This document shows positions 40,523 to 49,701 of a DNA stretch of 64,000 nucleotides, in pieces. The translations under genes were made by a program, and so were the position numbers. Source of the DNA: Qipengyuania profundimaris (lineage in GTDB: Bacteria; Pseudomonadota; Alphaproteobacteria; Sphingomonadales; Sphingomonadaceae); NCBI RefSeq assembly GCF_030717945.1, contig NZ_JAVAIM010000001.1, positions 2,107,131-2,171,130 on the forward strand, read 5' to 3'. How positions within the stretch are numbered: position 1 is the stretch's first letter; each line of letters opens with the position of its first letter. The notes beneath the pieces were generated by a model. The model did no database searches and had not been told where the DNA came from. It was given only the letters and a program-made list of their open reading frames with translations.

Positions 40523-41764
40523 ATGGCCGATACGACACTCATGAGCATCCCCGGGCAGGTGGACCCGGTTCCCGTCGCCCGCGACATAACGCCGCGCGCC
40601 GATGGCCGCATCGATCTGATCGGCCTGCCGAAAGACCGCATCCGCGAGTTGTTGGCCGAGGCGGGCCTTGATCCCAAGCAGGCCAAGCTGCGCGCCAAGC
40701 AGGTGTTCCACTGGCTTTACCACCGCGGCGTGACCGAATTCGAAGCGATGACCGACATCGCCAAGACTATGCGCCCTTGGCTGGCCGAGCGTTTCGTTAT
40801 CGGCCGTCCCGAAGTGGTCGAGGCTCAGCACTCGACCGACGGCACGCGCAAATGGCTGCTCAAGACCGCCGACGGTCACGAATTCGAGATGGTCTTCATT
40901 CCGGATGCGGATCGCGGAACGCTGTGCGTGTCGAGCCAGGTCGGCTGCACGCTCAATTGCCGCTTCTGCCACACCGGCACTATGAAGCTGGTCCGCAATC
41001 TGACGCCGGGCGAGATCGTCGGCCAGGTCATGCTGGCGCGCGATGCGCTGGGCGAATGGCCCAAGGGTTCGATGGCGGGCCTGGACGAGGCGGAAGACGA
41101 AGGCCACTACACAAGTGATGGCCGCCTGCTCACCAACATCGTCATGATGGGCATGGGCGAACCGCTCTACAATTTCGACAACGTGAAGGGTGCGCTCAAG
41201 CTGGTTATGGACGGCGACGGCCTTGCGCTCTCCAAGCGGCGCATCACGCTATCGACCAGCGGCGTCGTGCCGATGATGGACCGCTGCGGCGAGGAAATCG
41301 GCGTCAATCTGGCCGTCTCACTACACGCGGTGACCAAGGAAATCCGCGACGAGATCGTGCCGCTCAACAAGAAATACGGCATCGAGGACTTGCTGCAGGC
41401 CTGCGCCGATTATCCCGGTGCCAGCAATGCCCGCCGCATCACCTTCGAATATGTGATGCTGAAGGACAAGAACGATACCGACGAACACGCGCGCGAACTC
41501 GTGCGGCTGCTCAAGCAGTACAAGCTGCCCGCCAAGGTGAACCTGATACCCTTCAACCCCTGGCCGGGCGCGGCATACGACACGTCCACGCCCGAGCGGG
41601 TGAAGCGCTTCTCCGACATCGTGTTCGAAGGCGGCATCTCCGCCCCCGTCCGCACGCCGCGCGGCCGCGACATCGATGCGGCCTGCGGACAGCTGAAGAC
41701 GGCTGCCGAAAAGAAAAGCCGTGCTCAGCGCGACCGCGAGGCGGCCGAGGCGATCGAAGCCTAA
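40523..41764 (+). CDS. rlmN: Dual-specificity 23S rRNA/tRNA methyltransferase RlmN
   Basis: A 413-residue radical SAM enzyme that makes 2-methyladenosine in 23S rRNA (A2503) and some tRNAs. The cluster motif is [13 protein letters not shown]. It also has [30 protein letters not shown] and [18 protein letters not shown], and a C-terminal Cys in DAACGQL. ATG 40523 gives the family N-terminus; an open frame continuing 300 bases upstream shows no homology. ATG 40541 is a possible later start. Confidence 0.95.
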   Translation: MADTTLMSIPGQVDPVPVARDITPRADGRIDLIGLPKDRIRELLAEAGLDPKQAKLRAKQVFHWLYHRGVTEFEAMTDIAKTMRPWLAERFVIGRPEVVEAQHSTDGTRKWLLKTADGHEFEMVFIPDADRGTLCVSSQVGCTLNCRFCHTGTMKLVRNLTPGEIVGQVMLARDALGEWPKGSMAGLDEAEDEGHYTSDGRLLTNIVMMGMGEPLYNFDNVKGALKLVMDGDGLALSKRRITLSTSGVVPMMDRCGEEIGVNLAVSLHAVTKEIRDEIVPLNKKYGIEDLLQACADYPGASNARRITFEYVMLKDKNDTDEHARELVRLLKQYKLPAKVNLIPFNPWPGAAYDTSTPERVKRFSDIVFEGGISAPVRTPRGRDIDAACGQLKTAAEKKSRAQRDREAAEAIEA

Positions 41765-41768
41765 GCCT

Positions 41769-42776
41769 GTGGCAGGGGTGACGATCTGGCGCTATCGGCG
41801 CCGCTTTCGGGTCGGTTCCACCAACGGTCTGGTAACGCTGCGATCGCGCAGCGATGGTCTGTTCTCGGAACTGTGCCTCGATGGCAGGGTCGTCTCAATG
41901 GATGCGACCCCGGCCATCGGCCCCGACGCCGTGCGCAATCATCGCTTGTCCGCGCCGCTCCCCGACGGCTCGTTGATGGAGATCGAAGCCGGCTACATCA
42001 GTTCGATGAACCTTGGCATCGCGGTGCGGCGCGACGGGGAACTCATCCACGAAAGCCACCCCGGAAAGACCATCGCGTATCCCGAGCAATATCGGGAGAT
42101 GATGGAAAGCTATGCCAACGGAACGGTCGGCGACGCACTGTCGCAGGGCTTCAAGGACGGCGCGGGCGGCCACAACTCCCACATCGATTTCGGCGCCTTC
42201 AAGCGCAATCGCATTCCGCTGGCGGTCGACATTCTGCTGGGCCTACTCTTTTTCGTCGTCGCCAAGCTGACCGATCTCACCACCGCTGCGCTGATCGGGG
42301 CCGCAGTCGGTGTCGCCTTATTGGTGGCCCAGCGTTTGACCAAGGTCGACCTGCTTGGGGGTCTGGCGCTATTCGGCATAGCCTTGCTGTTGCTTTCCGC
42401 AGGCCTCGCGCTGGTTTTTCAATCCGACGATGCGGTCAAGTACCGCTCGTCCGTCGTCGGCCTCGTCAGCGCCTCATTGTTCTTTTTCGACGGTGTGGCT
42501 GGCGGGAACCGGCTTGCGGTCCGGCTGAAACGCTATCTGCCCTATCGCGACATAGATCCCGCGCGGCTCGGCATCGGCATGGGTGTACTCGGCGCGATCA
42601 TGGCCGGTCTAAACCTGGTTGTCGCGTTCTACGGGTCGACCGATTTCTGGCTGTTCTACAGCACCTTCGCGGATTTCTTCGTAACGATGGTGCTGATCCT
42701 GATGGTGTTCCGGTATGCCCAAGGCAAGATGCTGCGCGATGTAGCCCCAGTCTATCGAGAGCCACCGCCGGAATGA
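41769..42776 (+). CDS. YciB/IspZ-like membrane protein with extra N-terminal domain
   Basis: A protein of about 335 residues starting at GTG 41769 (GTG 41778 is an alternative). Residues about 1-125 form a soluble beta-rich domain (GSTNGLVTLRSRSDGLFSEL, then GIAVRRDGELIHESHPGK). Residues about 150-325 have six membrane helices that line up with YciB (intracellular septation protein A): FFVVAKLTDLTTAALIGAAV, TKVDLLGGLALF, SDDAVKYRSSVV and GLNLVVAFYGSTDFWLFYSTF. YciB proteins are normally about 180 residues, so the N-terminal addition is unusual. It follows rlmN by four bases. Confidence 0.7.
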   Translation: MAGVTIWRYRRRFRVGSTNGLVTLRSRSDGLFSELCLDGRVVSMDATPAIGPDAVRNHRLSAPLPDGSLMEIEAGYISSMNLGIAVRRDGELIHESHPGKTIAYPEQYREMMESYANGTVGDALSQGFKDGAGGHNSHIDFGAFKRNRIPLAVDILLGLLFFVVAKLTDLTTAALIGAAVGVALLVAQRLTKVDLLGGLALFGIALLLLSAGLALVFQSDDAVKYRSSVVGLVSASLFFFDGVAGGNRLAVRLKRYLPYRDIDPARLGIGMGVLGAIMAGLNLVVAFYGSTDFWLFYSTFADFFVTMVLILMVFRYAQGKMLRDVAPVYREPPPE

Positions 42777-43369
42777 GCGACCCGGCGACGATAGCGTTCT
42801 ACGAAACGAATGCGCCGCGCTACACGCTGGGCTTCGGCCAGGCGCCGAGCCGGCACCTCAAGAGCTTCCTCGATCGGCTGAAGCCCGGGGCCCACGTTCT
42901 CGAGCTCGGCTGTGGCGGTGGACAGGATTCGGCCCGGATTGTCGAACGCGGTTTCGGCCTCGATGCGACCGACGGCACACCCGCAATGGTCCGCAAGGCA
43001 AACGAGCGCTTCGATGTCGGGGCGCGCCTGCTTCGCTTCGACGAGCTCGAGGCCGTAGCCGCATACGACGCCGTCTGGGCGCATGCCTGCCTGCTGCATG
43101 TTGCGCGGGCCGACCTGCCCTCGGTGCTGGCGTCCATCCATCGCGCGCTGCGGCCCGGCGGCTGGCATTTCGCCAATTTCAAGCTGGGCGACGGCGAAGG
43201 CCGGGACCTGCTTGGACGGCTGCATAATTTCCCCGATGCCGGTTGGCTCGAAGAGGTCTATCGCGCAGCCGGTTTCGTGATTGTCGCTTCTGAGATCTAT
43301 GCCGGAAAAGCGGCCGACGGAACGCAGCGCGACTGGATAGCGCTGACGGTGCAGCGGCTTCACGCATGA
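42773..43369 (+). CDS. Class I SAM-dependent methyltransferase
   Basis: A 198-residue protein with the SAM-binding motif HVLELGCGGGQDSARIVERG, the acidic loop DATDGTPAMVRKA, and a post-I motif AHACLLHVARADLPSVL. It is of the small Methyltransf_11/25 type. Its start overlaps the YciB-like gene by 4 bases (ATGA), so the two are co-translated. The substrate is unknown. Confidence 0.88.
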   Translation: MSDPATIAFYETNAPRYTLGFGQAPSRHLKSFLDRLKPGAHVLELGCGGGQDSARIVERGFGLDATDGTPAMVRKANERFDVGARLLRFDELEAVAAYDAVWAHACLLHVARADLPSVLASIHRALRPGGWHFANFKLGDGEGRDLLGRLHNFPDAGWLEEVYRAAGFVIVASEIYAGKAADGTQRDWIALTVQRLHA

Positions 43370-43455
43370 GCTAGTCAACCGACCGGCTTTCCTACACCAG
43401 CGGGCTATGCTCAAAGACCGGCATGGTCGATCTAATCCTTTTTCAAACCGCGATT

Positions 43456-43486
43456 AACCGGCGCGTTGCGGGTGGTCGGTTTTTTC
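43456..43486 (+). terminator. Weak terminator-like element after the methyltransferase
   Basis: AACCG pairs with CGGTT around a long loop, followed by a TTTTTT run. The stem is short, so the call is tentative. Confidence 0.35.
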
Positions 43487-43503
43487 CGCCCAGGACAGTG
43501 GTC

Positions 43504-43522
43504 CATGCGGTCCATGTCTCCG
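43504..43522. repeat. Partial copy of the GGACCGCATG palindromic repeat
   Basis: On the minus strand this reads CGGAGACATGGACCGCATG, identical over 19 bases to the left half and flank of the copy at 53158-53184. The right half differs. It lies 26 bases before the MOSC start. Confidence 0.6.
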
Positions 43523-43547
43523 ATCCTGTAGGGATGGAAGTTTGGCG

Positions 43548-44195
43548 ATGAGCGTGGTCATCACGGCAGTCTGTATCGGCCTGCCCCGCCCCTTCAACGG
43601 CGCGGAACTCAGCGCGATCGACAAGCGGCCGGTCGCAGGTCCGGTGGCCATCCGCAGCTTCGGGATCGAAGGCGATATGGTCGCCGATACGAAGCATCAT
43701 GGCGGGCCGGACATGGCCGTGCATCACTATGCGAGCGATCACTATGCCGCGTGGGACGACTGGCTCGGTGGACATGCCCTGCTGCACGGGCCCGCCGCTT
43801 TCGGAGAGAACCTCATGAGCACGGGGCTGGCGGAGAGCGATGTCTGCATCGGCGATCGCTTCCGCTTCGGCAGCGCCTTGCTGGAAGTCAGCCAGCCGCG
43901 CCAGCCCTGCTGGAAGATCGAGCATCGCTTCGGGCACAAGGGCATGGTGAAGCGTATCCTCGCCGGGCACATGTGCGGCTGGTACTACCGCGTCATCGAG
44001 GAGGGCGAAGCTGAGGCCGGCGACGCACTGGAGTTGGTCGAGCGGGTGCATGACAGCTGGAGCGTCACCCGCGTTTTTGCAGCGCTTTACGACCCGAACA
44101 GCGAAGCGACCGGAGCGGAGCTTGGCGAAATCGCGGCACTGGACCGGCTCACCGATCAATGGCGAGACAAGGCGGGAAAGCGACGCAATGGCTAG
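43548..44195 (+). CDS. MOSC-domain protein
   Basis: A 215-residue protein of the YiiM-like MOSC type, named for a molybdenum-cofactor sulfurase C-terminal domain. AIRSFGIEGDMVADTKHHGG, GPAAFGENLMSTGLAESDVC and the conserved Cys in SQPRQPCWKIEHRFG are typical. Such proteins bind the molybdenum cofactor or reduce N-hydroxylated compounds. ATG 43548 is preferred to TTG 43542. A molybdenum enzyme lies 2.1 kb downstream. Confidence 0.88.
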   Translation: MSVVITAVCIGLPRPFNGAELSAIDKRPVAGPVAIRSFGIEGDMVADTKHHGGPDMAVHHYASDHYAAWDDWLGGHALLHGPAAFGENLMSTGLAESDVCIGDRFRFGSALLEVSQPRQPCWKIEHRFGHKGMVKRILAGHMCGWYYRVIEEGEAEAGDALELVERVHDSWSVTRVFAALYDPNSEATGAELGEIAALDRLTDQWRDKAGKRRNG

Positions 44196-44326
44196 CAACT
44201 CGTCGTGCTCGGCGGGTCGGCTTATCGCTAATCTGGCCTCTGTGGCGCTCGTTCATCCGAGGTTGTGGACCCGCTGACCACTGTCCCGGTTGAAGAGCCA
44301 GACCACAGGATAATGAGGCACAAACG

Positions 44327-44713
44327 ATGAAGAAACTCGCTCTCGCATTCGCCGCCGGCACGTTGGCCGTCACCGGACTGGGCACAGCAGCTCCGGCTGC
44401 TGCCGACCCGCCGTCCTGGGCGCCGGCCCATGGCAAGCGTGCCAAGGATCGCGCAATCTACGACAGGCGTGGTTACTATATGGAGCCGCGCCGGATCACG
44501 CGCAGCAGCCGGATGTGGCGCGGCCGCGACGGCCGCTACTACTGCCGCCGCGACAATGGCACGACCGGTCTGGTGATCGGTGCCGGCGTCGGTGCGCTGG
44601 CGGGCCACGAACTCGCGGGCCGCGGCGACCGTACGCTCGGTGCGATACTCGGTGGCGCGTTGGGCGCGATCGTCGGCCGCGAGATCGACCGCGGGAGCCT
44701 TCGCTGCCGCTAA
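44327..44713 (+). CDS. Glycine-zipper outer-membrane/periplasmic protein
   Basis: A 128-residue protein with a signal peptide (KKLALAFAAGTLAVTGLGTA) and a basic middle part. The C-terminal glycine zipper is TTGLVIGAGVGALAGHELAG, then GAILGGALGAIVGREI. Glycine-zipper 2TM proteins insert in or span membranes; a typical role is envelope stability, but this one's job is unknown. It has its own terminator. Confidence 0.85.
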   Translation: MKKLALAFAAGTLAVTGLGTAAPAAADPPSWAPAHGKRAKDRAIYDRRGYYMEPRRITRSSRMWRGRDGRYYCRRDNGTTGLVIGAGVGALAGHELAGRGDRTLGAILGGALGAIVGREIDRGSLRCR

Positions 44714-44757
44714 GGATATTCGGATAGTTCGAGGGGTTCAGCCCTTCGGTTCGCAGG

Positions 44758-44799
44758 AGGCGCGCCATGCGAGGTTTCGGCCCCGCATGGCGCGCCTTT
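44758..44799 (+). terminator. Intrinsic terminator of the glycine-zipper gene
   Basis: GGCGCGCCATGCG pairs perfectly with CGCATGGCGCGCC over 13 bases, followed by TTT. Confidence 0.85.
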
Positions 44800-44833
44800 C
44801 CATTGGAGCGCGTTCGGCTAAGGTAGGAAAGCC

Positions 44834-45607
44834 ATGCCGAAGACCAACAGACCAGCCGTGCTCGTCACCGGAGGCGCGAAGCGCCTCGGCGCAGCGATCG
44901 CGAAGGCCTTCGGCGCGGCTGGCTGGCATGTCGTCATCCACTACCGCCGCTCCGCCGATGCTGCCGAGCGACTGGCCGCTGCGTTGCCGAGCGCGGAGAC
45001 GATCCGCTGCGACCTCGCCGATGGTGATAGCGCCGTCGCCATGGTCGACGACCTCGCCGCGAAGCTCCCCGACTGGGCTGCGCTGGTCAACTGCGCCTCG
45101 CTGTTCGAGGAGGACAGTGTAACCGGGCTCGACCCGGCAACGAACAGGAGAGCGATGCAAGTCAACGCGACCTCCCCGGCCCGCATGGCACAAGCCTACC
45201 TCGCCACCGCGCGAAGCGAGGCTGGGCGCTGCGTGATTCAGGTCACGGACCAGAAGCTCGCCAATCCCAATCCCGACTTCTTCAGCTACACGATGAGCAA
45301 GCACGCCTTGGATGCCACCATCGACATGCTGTCCATGGGCGCGGCGGATGACGCGGACCGCGTCTACGGCCTCGCACCCGGCGCCATCCTGCCGAGCCAT
45401 GACCAGAGCGAAGCGGAAACCGTGGTGTCGCACCGCCTGAACCTGCTCCGCCGCAAGACCGACGCCGCCGAAGTCGCGGATGCAGCCCTGTTCCTGGCAG
45501 GGAGGCACCTGTCCAGCGGCCAGACCCTTTACATCGACAGCGGACAGCACCTGCTGGCGCAATCGCGCGATGTGATCTACTTGGCGCGCGAGGGGGGCGC
45601 AGGATGA
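44834..45607 (+). CDS. Pteridine-reductase-like short-chain dehydrogenase (FolM/PTR1 type)
   Basis: A 257-residue SDR. It has VLVTGGAKRLGAAIAKAFGA with the TGGAxRLG pattern of pteridine reductases. The catalytic Tyr152 and Lys156 are in SYTMSK. At the usual Ser position it has VTDQK (Asp139), as in PTR1/FolM, which reduce dihydromonapterin or dihydrofolate. Its stop overlaps the start of a cytochrome b gene (ATGA). That links it to a molybdopterin enzyme operon, an interesting pairing of two pterin-related proteins. Confidence 0.8.
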   Translation: MPKTNRPAVLVTGGAKRLGAAIAKAFGAAGWHVVIHYRRSADAAERLAAALPSAETIRCDLADGDSAVAMVDDLAAKLPDWAALVNCASLFEEDSVTGLDPATNRRAMQVNATSPARMAQAYLATARSEAGRCVIQVTDQKLANPNPDFFSYTMSKHALDATIDMLSMGAADDADRVYGLAPGAILPSHDQSEAETVVSHRLNLLRRKTDAAEVADAALFLAGRHLSSGQTLYIDSGQHLLAQSRDVIYLAREGGAG

Positions 45608-46275
45608 AGAGGCACGTCCTTTCCACGCGAATCTGGCATTGGCTCAACCTGCTGTGCGTGGTCGTGCTGTTCATGTCCGGCCTGACCATCAGCAACGCCC
45701 ATCGCCTACTCTACTGGGGCGACTGGGGTTTCGATCGCAGCCAAGCCTGGCTCGAAGTGCCGCGCTTTCCCGACTGGATGACGATCCCGGGCTATTACAG
45801 CCTCGCCGTTGCCCGCGACTGGCACATCCTGATGGCATGGCCCTTCGCGCTCGGGCTGCTGTTCATGTGGATCGCCATGCTGCTCAACCGCCATTTCAAG
45901 CGCGACCTGAGGACAACCCGCAAGGAGTGGCAACCGAAGGCGACCTGGCGCGACCTCGTCGAGCATGCCAAGCTCAATTTCGACCATGGAGAGGGGAAGT
46001 ACAACTTCCTCCAGAAGCTGGCATACGGCCTCGTGCTCGGTGTCTTCCTGCCGATGATGGTCTTCACCGGCATCGCCATCAGCCCGGGCATGGAGCCGAC
46101 CTTCGGCTGGCTGGTCGATCTCCTCGGCGGGCGCCAGTCGGCGCGCAGCCTGCACTTCATCTTCGCCTTCGCAATCCTGGGCTTCTTCATCGTGCATGTC
46201 GCCCTCGTCCTGCTGTCCGGTCCGATCGGGCAGATGCGCGCCATGATAACCGGGGGATCGACCCATGAAGCGTAG
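45604..46275 (+). CDS. Cytochrome b561-type membrane subunit
   Basis: A 223-residue protein with four membrane helices. His residues suited to ligating two hemes are in RIWHWLNLL, ARDWHILMAW, SARSLHFIFAF and FIVHVALVLL. It belongs to the bacterial b561/Ni-hydrogenase-type group that passes electrons between quinones and periplasmic partners. It overlaps both the SDR stop and, by 11 bases, the start of the molybdopterin oxidoreductase, its likely partner. Confidence 0.9.
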   Translation: MKRHVLSTRIWHWLNLLCVVVLFMSGLTISNAHRLLYWGDWGFDRSQAWLEVPRFPDWMTIPGYYSLAVARDWHILMAWPFALGLLFMWIAMLLNRHFKRDLRTTRKEWQPKATWRDLVEHAKLNFDHGEGKYNFLQKLAYGLVLGVFLPMMVFTGIAISPGMEPTFGWLVDLLGGRQSARSLHFIFAFAILGFFIVHVALVLLSGPIGQMRAMITGGSTHEA

Positions 46276-47005
46276 AGGGTTCCTGGCCGCTGCGGGTGCC
46301 GCCTTCGTGGCCGGCTGCAACAAGGTCGCCGATAGCGATGCAGGCGCGCGGCTGCTGTCTGCGGCGGAGAAGTGGCACATGGGCGCGCACCGCCTGCTCT
46401 CCAATCGCGAGGCGCTCGCCCCGGAGTACCCGCGCAGCGCCGTCTCCCCCTTCTTCCGCGGCAACGGCTCGGTCGACCCGCAGAACGGAGACTATCCGCG
46501 CCATGTCGAAGAGGGCTTCGTCAACTGGCAGCTCACCGTCGGCGGGCTGGTCCGCAACCCGCTCGCCCTCACGCTCGACAACATCCGCCGCCTGCCCCAG
46601 CGTTCGCAGGTCACCCGCCACGATTGCGTCGAGGGATGGAGCGCAATCGGCGAATGGACCGGTCCGCAGCTCTCCCTGCTGCTCGACGAGGCACAGCTTC
46701 ACCCCGAGGCACAGTTCATCGTCTTCCGCTGCGCCGACAACCTCAACGGCGATGACTACTACGAGAGCGTCGACCTGATCGATGCCTACCACCCCCAGAC
46801 CATCGTCGCCCACAGCCTCAACGGCGAACCCCTCCCCGTCCGCAACGGCGCCCCCTTGCGCATGCGGATCGAGCGGCAGCTGGGCTACAAGCACGCCAAG
46901 TACCTCACCGGTATCGAGGCCGTCGCCAGCCTCGACGACATCGGAGAGGGCCAGGGCGGTTATTGGGAAGACCGCGCCGGCTATCAGTGGTACGCCGGCA
47001 TCTGA
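46265..47005 (+). CDS. Molybdopterin-dependent oxidoreductase (sulfite-oxidase fold)
   Basis: A 246-residue protein with RRGFLAAAGAAFVAGC at the N-terminus, a signal that could be Tat-type with a lipobox Cys18. The Mo-ligand Cys121 is in TRHDCVEGWSAIGEWTG, and YESVDLIDAYHPQTIVA and NGAPLRMRIERQLGYKHAKY match the oxidoreductase molybdopterin-binding domain. It should act in the periplasm with the upstream b561. MsrP (methionine sulfoxide reductase) is related, but the substrate is not certain. Confidence 0.88.
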   Translation: MKRRGFLAAAGAAFVAGCNKVADSDAGARLLSAAEKWHMGAHRLLSNREALAPEYPRSAVSPFFRGNGSVDPQNGDYPRHVEEGFVNWQLTVGGLVRNPLALTLDNIRRLPQRSQVTRHDCVEGWSAIGEWTGPQLSLLLDEAQLHPEAQFIVFRCADNLNGDDYYESVDLIDAYHPQTIVAHSLNGEPLPVRNGAPLRMRIERQLGYKHAKYLTGIEAVASLDDIGEGQGGYWEDRAGYQWYAGI

Positions 47006-47044
47006 CGGGCTGGACACGACATCGGGCTTTGGCAAGATAGCGCG

Positions 47045-48295
47045 ATGAGCAAACGCTTGCTGTCCCGCTTCCTCGGCTCCGTCATCGAGAAGGGCGTGCT
47101 CGAAGCGCGCTTCGCCGACGGCAGCACCGCCCGTTTCGGCCAGCCTGCAGAGGGCTATCCAGAACTCGCCGTGATCTTCCGCGACGGCAAGGTTCCGCGC
47201 GACATCCTGCTCGATCCCCGCATCGGCGCTGCGGAAGCCTATATGGACCAACGCCTCGATCTCGAGGGCGGCGGCATCATGGAGCTCGTCCAGCTGCTGC
47301 GCTCCAATTCCGCGTGGGAGCGTGGCGGCAAACTCCGCCCACCCTCTCTCGGCCGCCGCATCCGCAACCGCGCCACCTTCGCCATCGGGTCGATCAACGA
47401 CCGCATCGGCGCGCGCAAGAACGTCGCCCATCACTACGACATCGGCAACGACCTCTACCGCCTGATGCTCGACCCCGAGCACATGCAATACAGCTGCGCC
47501 TACTGGCCCGAAGGCGTCGAGACCCTCGCCGACGCGCAGCACGCCAAGCTCACCCATATTGCCGCCAAGCTGGCACTGGCCGACGGTCAGCGCGTGCTCG
47601 ACATCGGCTGCGGCTGGGGCGGCATGGCGATCTTCCTCGCACGGCATTTCGACGTCGAGGTCCACGGCATCACCCTGTCCGAGGAACAGCTCGCCCTCGC
47701 CCGCAGCCGCGCCCGCGAAGCCGGGGTGGACGACCGCGTGATCTTCGAGCTCGTCGACTACCGCGATCTCGCCAAACGCGGCGAGCGCTTCGACCGCATC
47801 GTTTCGGTCGGCATGTTCGAACATGTCGGCCGCCCGCAGTTCGAGACCTTCTTCCGCGCCTGCGCCAACCTGCTGGCCGACGACGGCGTCATGCTGGTCC
47901 ACACCATCGGCCGCTTCGGGGGACCGGGCACGACCGACGCCTTCACCTCCAAATACATCTTCCCCGGCGGCTACATCCCGGCCCTGTCGGAGACGCTGGC
48001 GGCGAGCGAGACATCCCGCCTCATCCACTCCGACATCGAGACCCTGCGGCTGCACTACGCCAGGACCCTGCGCGAATGGTACGCCCGCTGCGAAGCCAAC
48101 CGCGCGGCGATCGTCGAGCTCTACGACGAGCGCTTCTACCGCATGTGGACCTTCTACCTCGCCGGCGCGACCGCCGCCTTCGAATGGGGCGGCATGGGCA
48201 ACTACCAGATCCAGTACGTCCGCGACCGCCGCGCCCTGCCGATCACGCGCGACTACATGGCGGCGGCGGAGAAGCGGCTGCTGGGCGGGGATTGA
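47045..48295 (+). CDS. cfa: Cyclopropane-fatty-acyl-phospholipid synthase
   Basis: A 416-residue enzyme that methylenates unsaturated acyl chains in membrane phospholipids using SAM. It has VAHHYDIGNDLYRLML, MQYSCAYWPEG, the SAM motif RVLDIGCGWGGMAIFLARHF, EHVGRPQFETFFRAC and IFPGGYIPALSE. The length is a little above the E. coli Cfa. It begins 40 bases after the molybdopterin gene. An accessory region starts after it. Confidence 0.95.
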   Translation: MSKRLLSRFLGSVIEKGVLEARFADGSTARFGQPAEGYPELAVIFRDGKVPRDILLDPRIGAAEAYMDQRLDLEGGGIMELVQLLRSNSAWERGGKLRPPSLGRRIRNRATFAIGSINDRIGARKNVAHHYDIGNDLYRLMLDPEHMQYSCAYWPEGVETLADAQHAKLTHIAAKLALADGQRVLDIGCGWGGMAIFLARHFDVEVHGITLSEEQLALARSRAREAGVDDRVIFELVDYRDLAKRGERFDRIVSVGMFEHVGRPQFETFFRACANLLADDGVMLVHTIGRFGGPGTTDAFTSKYIFPGGYIPALSETLAASETSRLIHSDIETLRLHYARTLREWYARCEANRAAIVELYDERFYRMWTFYLAGATAAFEWGGMGNYQIQYVRDRRALPITRDYMAAAEKRLLGGD

Positions 48296-48739
48296 GGGCG
48301 CGGATTTGCGCGTGATGGCCGTGTAGGACGAACCGAGGGTTCGCCCCCGCGCAATCCTACGACATGGACCGCATGTTACACGGTCCAATGCGGAAAAAGC
48401 TGCCGGGGGATGCGGGGGCGGTTTGGTGCTGGAGAAACGTGGAGTGGGCGCAGAGTAGGCCATGCATCTCGTTACCACCGCGCGGGGATAGTAGGAAAGT
48501 TAGGACACGCCGACCATAGCCCGCCACCTAATCATCGCCTGCCGAGCAACCATAGATATGGCGAGCAAACCGGATGGCGTTGGACGCTTACTTGCGTATC
48601 AGAGCATCTCCGTCATCGAGGTTGAGACACCTGACTGCGGCGCTGCCATACTTGATGCGATGCAAAAGCCCGACCAAAAGGGCAGCGATATTTAGGTATT
48701 TAGCCCCGCGACTTTGTCCCTCATTTCAAAGTCATTTAT
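48296..48739. other. Intergenic stretch with a palindromic repeat copy
   Basis: 444 bases without a convincing gene. A small hairpin (CGAACC-GAGGGTTCG area) and the repeat copy at 48361-48387 lie in the first 100 bases. From about 48480 on the sequence becomes visibly AT-richer. Short frames here (45 and 67 codons) have no clear ribosome-binding site or recognisable product. Confidence 0.6.
48361..48387. repeat. Short palindromic repeat (copy 1)
   Basis: A 27-base element identical to the one at 53158-53184. Its core is TGGACCG-N9-CGGTCCA, able to form a seven-base-pair hairpin. It lies about 65 bases after the cfa stop. Confidence 0.85.
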
Positions 48740-49117
48740 TTAGCTCTCACGAACCCCAGGAGAACATCTTTCTCTGAGCAGGTTGAAAGCAAAACCATTT
48801 TGATCATGGATCCGGACCCATGTTTCGGTAGGATTTTTGATGATCCGATAGAAATGTCCTTCAGCGTCAGAAGCTTTCAGGAGAGATCCGTCACTTTCAA
48901 AAATAGCAGGTACCACAAAAATCTTGCCTATCTTTCGATCCTCTACAGTATATTCGAAATCACTTCCGTTGATTTCGAAAGTTTCTGAAGAGACGATTAT
49001 TGTATTCACTCCATCGCCATAGCAACCGAAGTATGGGCGAGGGTCCAACGCTGGCCTTCCGTCCGTAGAAAAGCATGAACTGGTCTGCAGAAGCAGGACT
49101 ACTAGAACAAGTCTCAC
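48740..49117 (-). CDS. Hypothetical lipoprotein
   Basis: A 125-residue protein starting with GTG 49117 (AGAGAAG upstream). A short signal RLVLVVLLLQTSSC ends in a lipobox Cys. The rest is mixed alpha/beta with SDAEGHFYRIIKNPTETWVR and paired Cys, and no known domain. It lies in an AT-rich patch and its codon choice is unlike the high-GC neighbours, suggesting recent arrival. Confidence 0.55.
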   Translation of the reverse strand: MRLVLVVLLLQTSSCFSTDGRPALDPRPYFGCYGDGVNTIIVSSETFEINGSDFEYTVEDRKIGKIFVVPAIFESDGSLLKASDAEGHFYRIIKNPTETWVRIHDQNGFAFNLLRERCSPGVRES

Positions 49118-49176
49118 GAGGCTTCTCTATTTTAGATATATGTCCAATGATCTGGCCGGAAAAAAGGTGCGCAGCG

Positions 49177-49701
49177 TCACTTCAAAACGTCGCGCTCGGA
49201 TTCTTCCGAAGAAAAGTAAGTTAATAGTGCAATGGTAATGCTCTGCGATGGAAACGGCAGGAGTCGTCTCACCATAGGCTTAGGAGACAAGCTTTTTGCT
49301 AGAACTCTATGCTGCAAACATCGCTCGTCACCTGCGAGAAGATGTATGTAGAATTCGCAATATTCCACCAGATAATCGTAACTGATACCATCGCTATATT
49401 CTATCTGCAAGAAATCGAAGAATTTTGCTTTAGCTTCTCCGTGCCTCCCTTCGGAAACTAGCAGCCTCCCCTCAAAACATTGTACGTAAGCAGGCGGCTC
49501 TATTGAACTTGCAAGTACCTTATTGAGCTTCTCACGTGCAGCCGCGACCCTCTTCCGCTCCAGCTCGCTTCTCGCTCCGATGAGCCAAACTGCACATAAG
49601 ATGGATTGTACTAAGTGTCTCAATCTTTTAGTCCGGTTCGACTTGGAGAATTCTGCAGTCTTTGAAGCGACAATCACGACGTTTTGAACTGCGAAATTCA
49701 A
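49177..49701 (-). CDS. Hypothetical helical protein in an AT-rich island
   Basis: An up to 174-residue protein with a TTG at the ORF start and no clear ribosome-binding site; the true start is unsure. The body is helix-rich with a TPR-like segment (REKLNKVLASSIEP, then CFEGRLLVSEGRHGEAKAKF). No family is recognised. Codon use and base composition differ from argG just downstream. It could be a degraded gene. Confidence 0.4.
   Translation of the reverse strand: MNFAVQNVVIVASKTAEFSKSNRTKRLRHLVQSILCAVWLIGARSELERKRVAAAREKLNKVLASSIEPPAYVQCFEGRLLVSEGRHGEAKAKFFDFLQIEYSDGISYDYLVEYCEFYIHLLAGDERCLQHRVLAKSLSPKPMVRRLLPFPSQSITIALLTYFSSEESERDVLK

Noticed and set aside
46187..48478. A 763-codon minus-strand frame opposite the molybdopterin and cfa genes
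   Set aside because: Antisense shadow of two well-supported genes.
48558..48695. A 45-codon plus-strand ORF after cfa
   Set aside because: No ribosome-binding site and no recognisable product; probably chance in an AT-rich patch.
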